From NCBI GenBank assembly GCA_046728175.1, contig JBKPEA010000105.1, positions 1 through 26,367 of the forward strand: a DNA stretch of 26,367 bases, in the 5' to 3' direction. Below the pieces are notes generated by a model. It was not told the origin of the DNA. It searched no databases and saw only the letters and a list, made by a program, of their open reading frames with translations. Position 1 is the stretch's first letter; every line of letters starts with the position of its first letter. Positions 24,335 through 26,367 of the stretch are shown piece after piece. The position numbers and the translations under genes are program-made. The stretch is from JAFAHS01 sp046728175. GTDB taxonomy: Bacteria; Desulfobacterota; Binatia; Binatales; Binataceae.

Positions 24335-26126
24335 CTGAAGGAAGTGGAAGCCGGATCCGACAAGTGGTCCCTTCGCCTACCCGAGAATCTATCTTGAGGA
24401 CTCCGCGGTTGAGCTCTATCGCCCGTAGGGCCAACGGGAGACCCAATCCATTCCCGCCCTTCTTGGTCGTGAAGTACAGATTCAGTACCAGCTCAAGATT
24501 TTCGGGAGCGATTCCGATTCCGTGGTCGGCAATGTCGACCTCGACCATCCCATCTTTTTCCGCCGTCGAGATGGTTATGCCGCCCCCTTCAGGCATCGCT
24601 TGCATCGCGTTCTGAATAAGGTTGGTAAAAGCCTCGGCCAGCATCTCGCGGTCCGCCTCCACCGAGCGTTCCGCGGAGAATTGGAAGGTAAAGCAAATGC
24701 GCTCACGTTTAATTCGATTGGCGATCTCTGCCAGCAAATCATTTACCAGAAAACGGCTCAGCTTAAGCTCCTGCGGGCGCATGAATCGAAGCAGCGCTTC
24801 GACGGATTGATCGAGCCGCTCGACCTCGGCGCGCAGACGGTTGACATGCTTTTCTATGTCGTTGCCCCGCAGGGCGTCTTCACGCAGCAACTCCAGGCGC
24901 AGATTCATTCCGTGCAGCGGGCTGCGAAGCTGATGTGCGACTCCTGAAATCAAACCGCCCAGCCGCGCCAGCCGGGTCGAGTGATCCACCACGCTCTCGA
25001 GCTCCTGGACCGCATTCATGTCGCGCAACAAGATAAGCATGCCGACAGGTTTACGGGCGGCTCCGAGCCTGAAAAACGAAATCAGCATCGATGCGCCGTC
25101 CCCGTCGGCGCTGCTGCTGAGGTTCATCGGGACGTCCTGCGCTTCAGAACCGGACTCGAGGGCCGCTTCGGCCATCGCCACCAGGGGATGGTTTCTGCGC
25201 AGCAGCACCCCGAGCGGGCGGCCTTCGACTCCTGGGGTCTTGTCCAATCCCAGAACAGCTCTTGCTTCCCGGTTCGCGAACAACAACGAACCGCCCGAGT
25301 CCACCAGCACGACACCATCGTGGATCGAGCGAACGATCTCGAACACATTGCTGCGCCCGGTCTCCCATTGATTATGTTCAGAGTGCACCTCGCGCGAAAG
25401 GCGGTTGAATCGTTCGGCCAATCCGCTGAGTTCGTCCTGCTGAGGTGGCGCAGGGGGAAAACTTTCGGTGATCCGTGCGCTCCATGAAACGGCATGGAAC
25501 GGCCACATCTCCTGGAACAAGAGTCTTCGCAACGAAGCCGTAGCCAGCAGCGTCAGAATCACGTCGGCGACTACGATCAGGGCGAATGCCAGTCCCAATC
25601 GTTCCAGCCGATCCGCGAGCAAAGAAAGGGTAACGCCGATGTAAATGGTGCCAAACGGTTTGCCATCGACGTCGAAGGGACGCGCGGTCGCATAGAGGTC
25701 GTTCCTCCCTGAGGCGGCCGCGAGCAAGGCGAATGGCCACCAACGCGAAGCCTTCTGCACTAACTCTTCGATCGAAGGCAGGTGCGGCTGGAGCTGCCCC
25801 TCGCTGCCATCACCCCCGGCCACCAGAATCTTGCCATTTGCGTCTGTGATGCGCGCGATTACGACCGCGGGACCGAACGCCTGCATTGAGCCGAGCAACT
25901 CGCGCAGGGCATCGTCATGCTGCAACACCGTCACCGCATCTCCCTTCCCGTGTGCGAGTCCCAGCCGGACCTGCCCGTAGACCTGGCGTGTCATCATGTC
26001 GCTCGATTCCACGACCTCGTCGATGACCATCTTGAGGCTGTACGCCAGCGTGACCACACCAATCGCAATGATTGGAATAATCTGCAGAAATAGAAAGGCG
26101 ACCGTGAATCGTGCTCGCGGACGCAT
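24300..26126 (-). CDS. Membrane sensor histidine kinase (HAMP-PAS-HisKA-HATPase), partner of NtrC-type regulator
   Basis: The 608-residue kinase begins with a transmembrane helix (about 8-30), a periplasmic sensor part (about 31-175) and a second transmembrane helix (about 178-197). A HAMP-like linker (about 200-255) and a PAS domain (about 260-375; G-V-V-L-V-D-S-G-G) follow. The dimerisation domain carries the phospho-acceptor H398 in G-V-A-H-Q-L-R-S-P-L-H. The ATPase has the N box at N502-N506, G1 D-H-G-I-G-I, F box Y-F-T-T-K and G2 G-N-G-L-G-L-P. It should phosphorylate the regulator encoded 51 nt upstream. The signal is unknown. Confidence 0.93.
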   Translation of the reverse strand: MRPRARFTVAFLFLQIIPIIAIGVVTLAYSLKMVIDEVVESSDMMTRQVYGQVRLGLAHGKGDAVTVLQHDDALRELLGSMQAFGPAVVIARITDANGKILVAGGDGSEGQLQPHLPSIEELVQKASRWWPFALLAAASGRNDLYATARPFDVDGKPFGTIYIGVTLSLLADRLERLGLAFALIVVADVILTLLATASLRRLLFQEMWPFHAVSWSARITESFPPAPPQQDELSGLAERFNRLSREVHSEHNQWETGRSNVFEIVRSIHDGVVLVDSGGSLLFANREARAVLGLDKTPGVEGRPLGVLLRRNHPLVAMAEAALESGSEAQDVPMNLSSSADGDGASMLISFFRLGAARKPVGMLILLRDMNAVQELESVVDHSTRLARLGGLISGVAHQLRSPLHGMNLRLELLREDALRGNDIEKHVNRLRAEVERLDQSVEALLRFMRPQELKLSRFLVNDLLAEIANRIKRERICFTFQFSAERSVEADREMLAEAFTNLIQNAMQAMPEGGGITISTAEKDGMVEVDIADHGIGIAPENLELVLNLYFTTKKGGNGLGLPLALRAIELNRGVLKIDSRVGEGTTCRIRLPLPSDAPLQLSSTSV

Positions 26127-26177
26127 CGCAAATATCAGGCGAAGGTCGCTCTGAGGTTCCCCGCTCTATGGTTCAAG

Positions 26178-26367
26178 TCAGTGCTCTTCGTAGCGCTCCA
26201 AGCGATTATAGAGAGTCTTGGGTGCAACGCCTAGAATTTCGGCGGCCCGGGTCTTGTTGCCGCCGGCGTATTCGATAGTGCGGATGATGAGCTCGCGCTC
26301 GACGTCCTCAAGTGAGGAACCCATCCGGACCCGGAACCATGCGGAGTCACTCTGGCCGGTGGAGCGA
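26178..26367 (-). CDS. NtrC-family response regulator, C-terminal Fis-type DNA-binding end (partial)
   Basis: Only the last 62 residues lie inside the window; the gene continues past its edge. They include L-E-D-V-E-R-E-L-I-I-R-T-I-E and the Fis-type helix-turn-helix G-G-N-K-T-R-A-A-E-I-L-G-V-A-P-K-T-L-Y-N-R-L, typical of sigma-54-dependent activators. It lies 51 nt upstream of the sensor kinase on the same strand. Together they form a two-component system that probably drives sigma-54 promoters elsewhere. The receiver and AAA+ domains are expected beyond the window but not seen. Confidence 0.9.
   Translation of the reverse strand, partial: RSTGQSDSAWFRVRMGSSLEDVERELIIRTIEYAGGNKTRAAEILGVAPKTLYNRLERYEEH

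Overview
The window is about 26.4 kb of GC-rich DNA from a Gram-negative-type bacterium. The Gram-negative reading rests on signal peptides, an OmpA-like domain, an NtrC-type two-component pair and an LpxH-like enzyme. Gene content (aerobic benzoyl-CoA epoxidation, lone diiron proteins, many conserved hypotheticals) fits an uncultured soil or sediment lineage near Desulfobacterota or Binatota. That placement is inference: there is no rRNA or other phylogenetic marker here.

Layout. 1-1235: gene-poor and degraded, with the 5' end of an IS256-like transposase. 1236-3639: an orphan receiver protein, then a divergent pair made of a tandem zinc-ribbon protein (-) and a secreted SurA-N/DsbA fusion (+). 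3729-6470: a tight three-gene operon encoding an SCP2-like carrier, a ferritin-like diiron protein with a full ligand set, and a paralogue that has lost nearly all the iron ligands. This is the best candidate for an undescribed system. 6827-8878: an ABC exporter with an atypical signature motif. 9160-10408: an NCS2/AzgA-type permease broken by five single-base frameshifts. 10536-11264: a ROK-family polyphosphate-glucokinase-like gene. 11312-16602 (-): boxR, boxC, boxB and a LysR regulator. Two matching TGTA-N6-TGCA sites overlap the predicted -10 elements of boxC and boxR and look like BoxR operators. 17056-19139 (+): a metallophosphoesterase overlapping a GT28/MGDG-synthase-like glycosyltransferase. 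19439-20796 (-): SSB and a RepB-type primase, a plasmid or integrative-element replication module. 21042-23392: a truncated OmpA-like domain, a stand-alone CinA-C/PncC amidase, a BON-domain periplasmic protein and a conserved hypothetical. 23609-26367 (-): the 3' end of an NtrC-type regulator, its sensor kinase, and an Ala-rich envelope protein.

How the genes fit together. BoxB epoxidises benzoyl-CoA and BoxC opens the epoxide ring hydrolytically; BoxR, with its shikimate-kinase-like CoA-ester sensor domain, probably represses both its own gene and the boxCB transcript. The reductase BoxA and a benzoate-CoA ligase are absent here, so the pathway must be completed elsewhere. The 3729-6470 operon also has no reductase or ferredoxin beside it. 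Its active/inactive paralogue pair resembles in principle the alpha/beta design of bacterial multicomponent monooxygenases, with the SCP2-like protein as a possible carrier of a hydrophobic substrate. That function is inference; the gene order and the ligand losses are read directly from the sequence.
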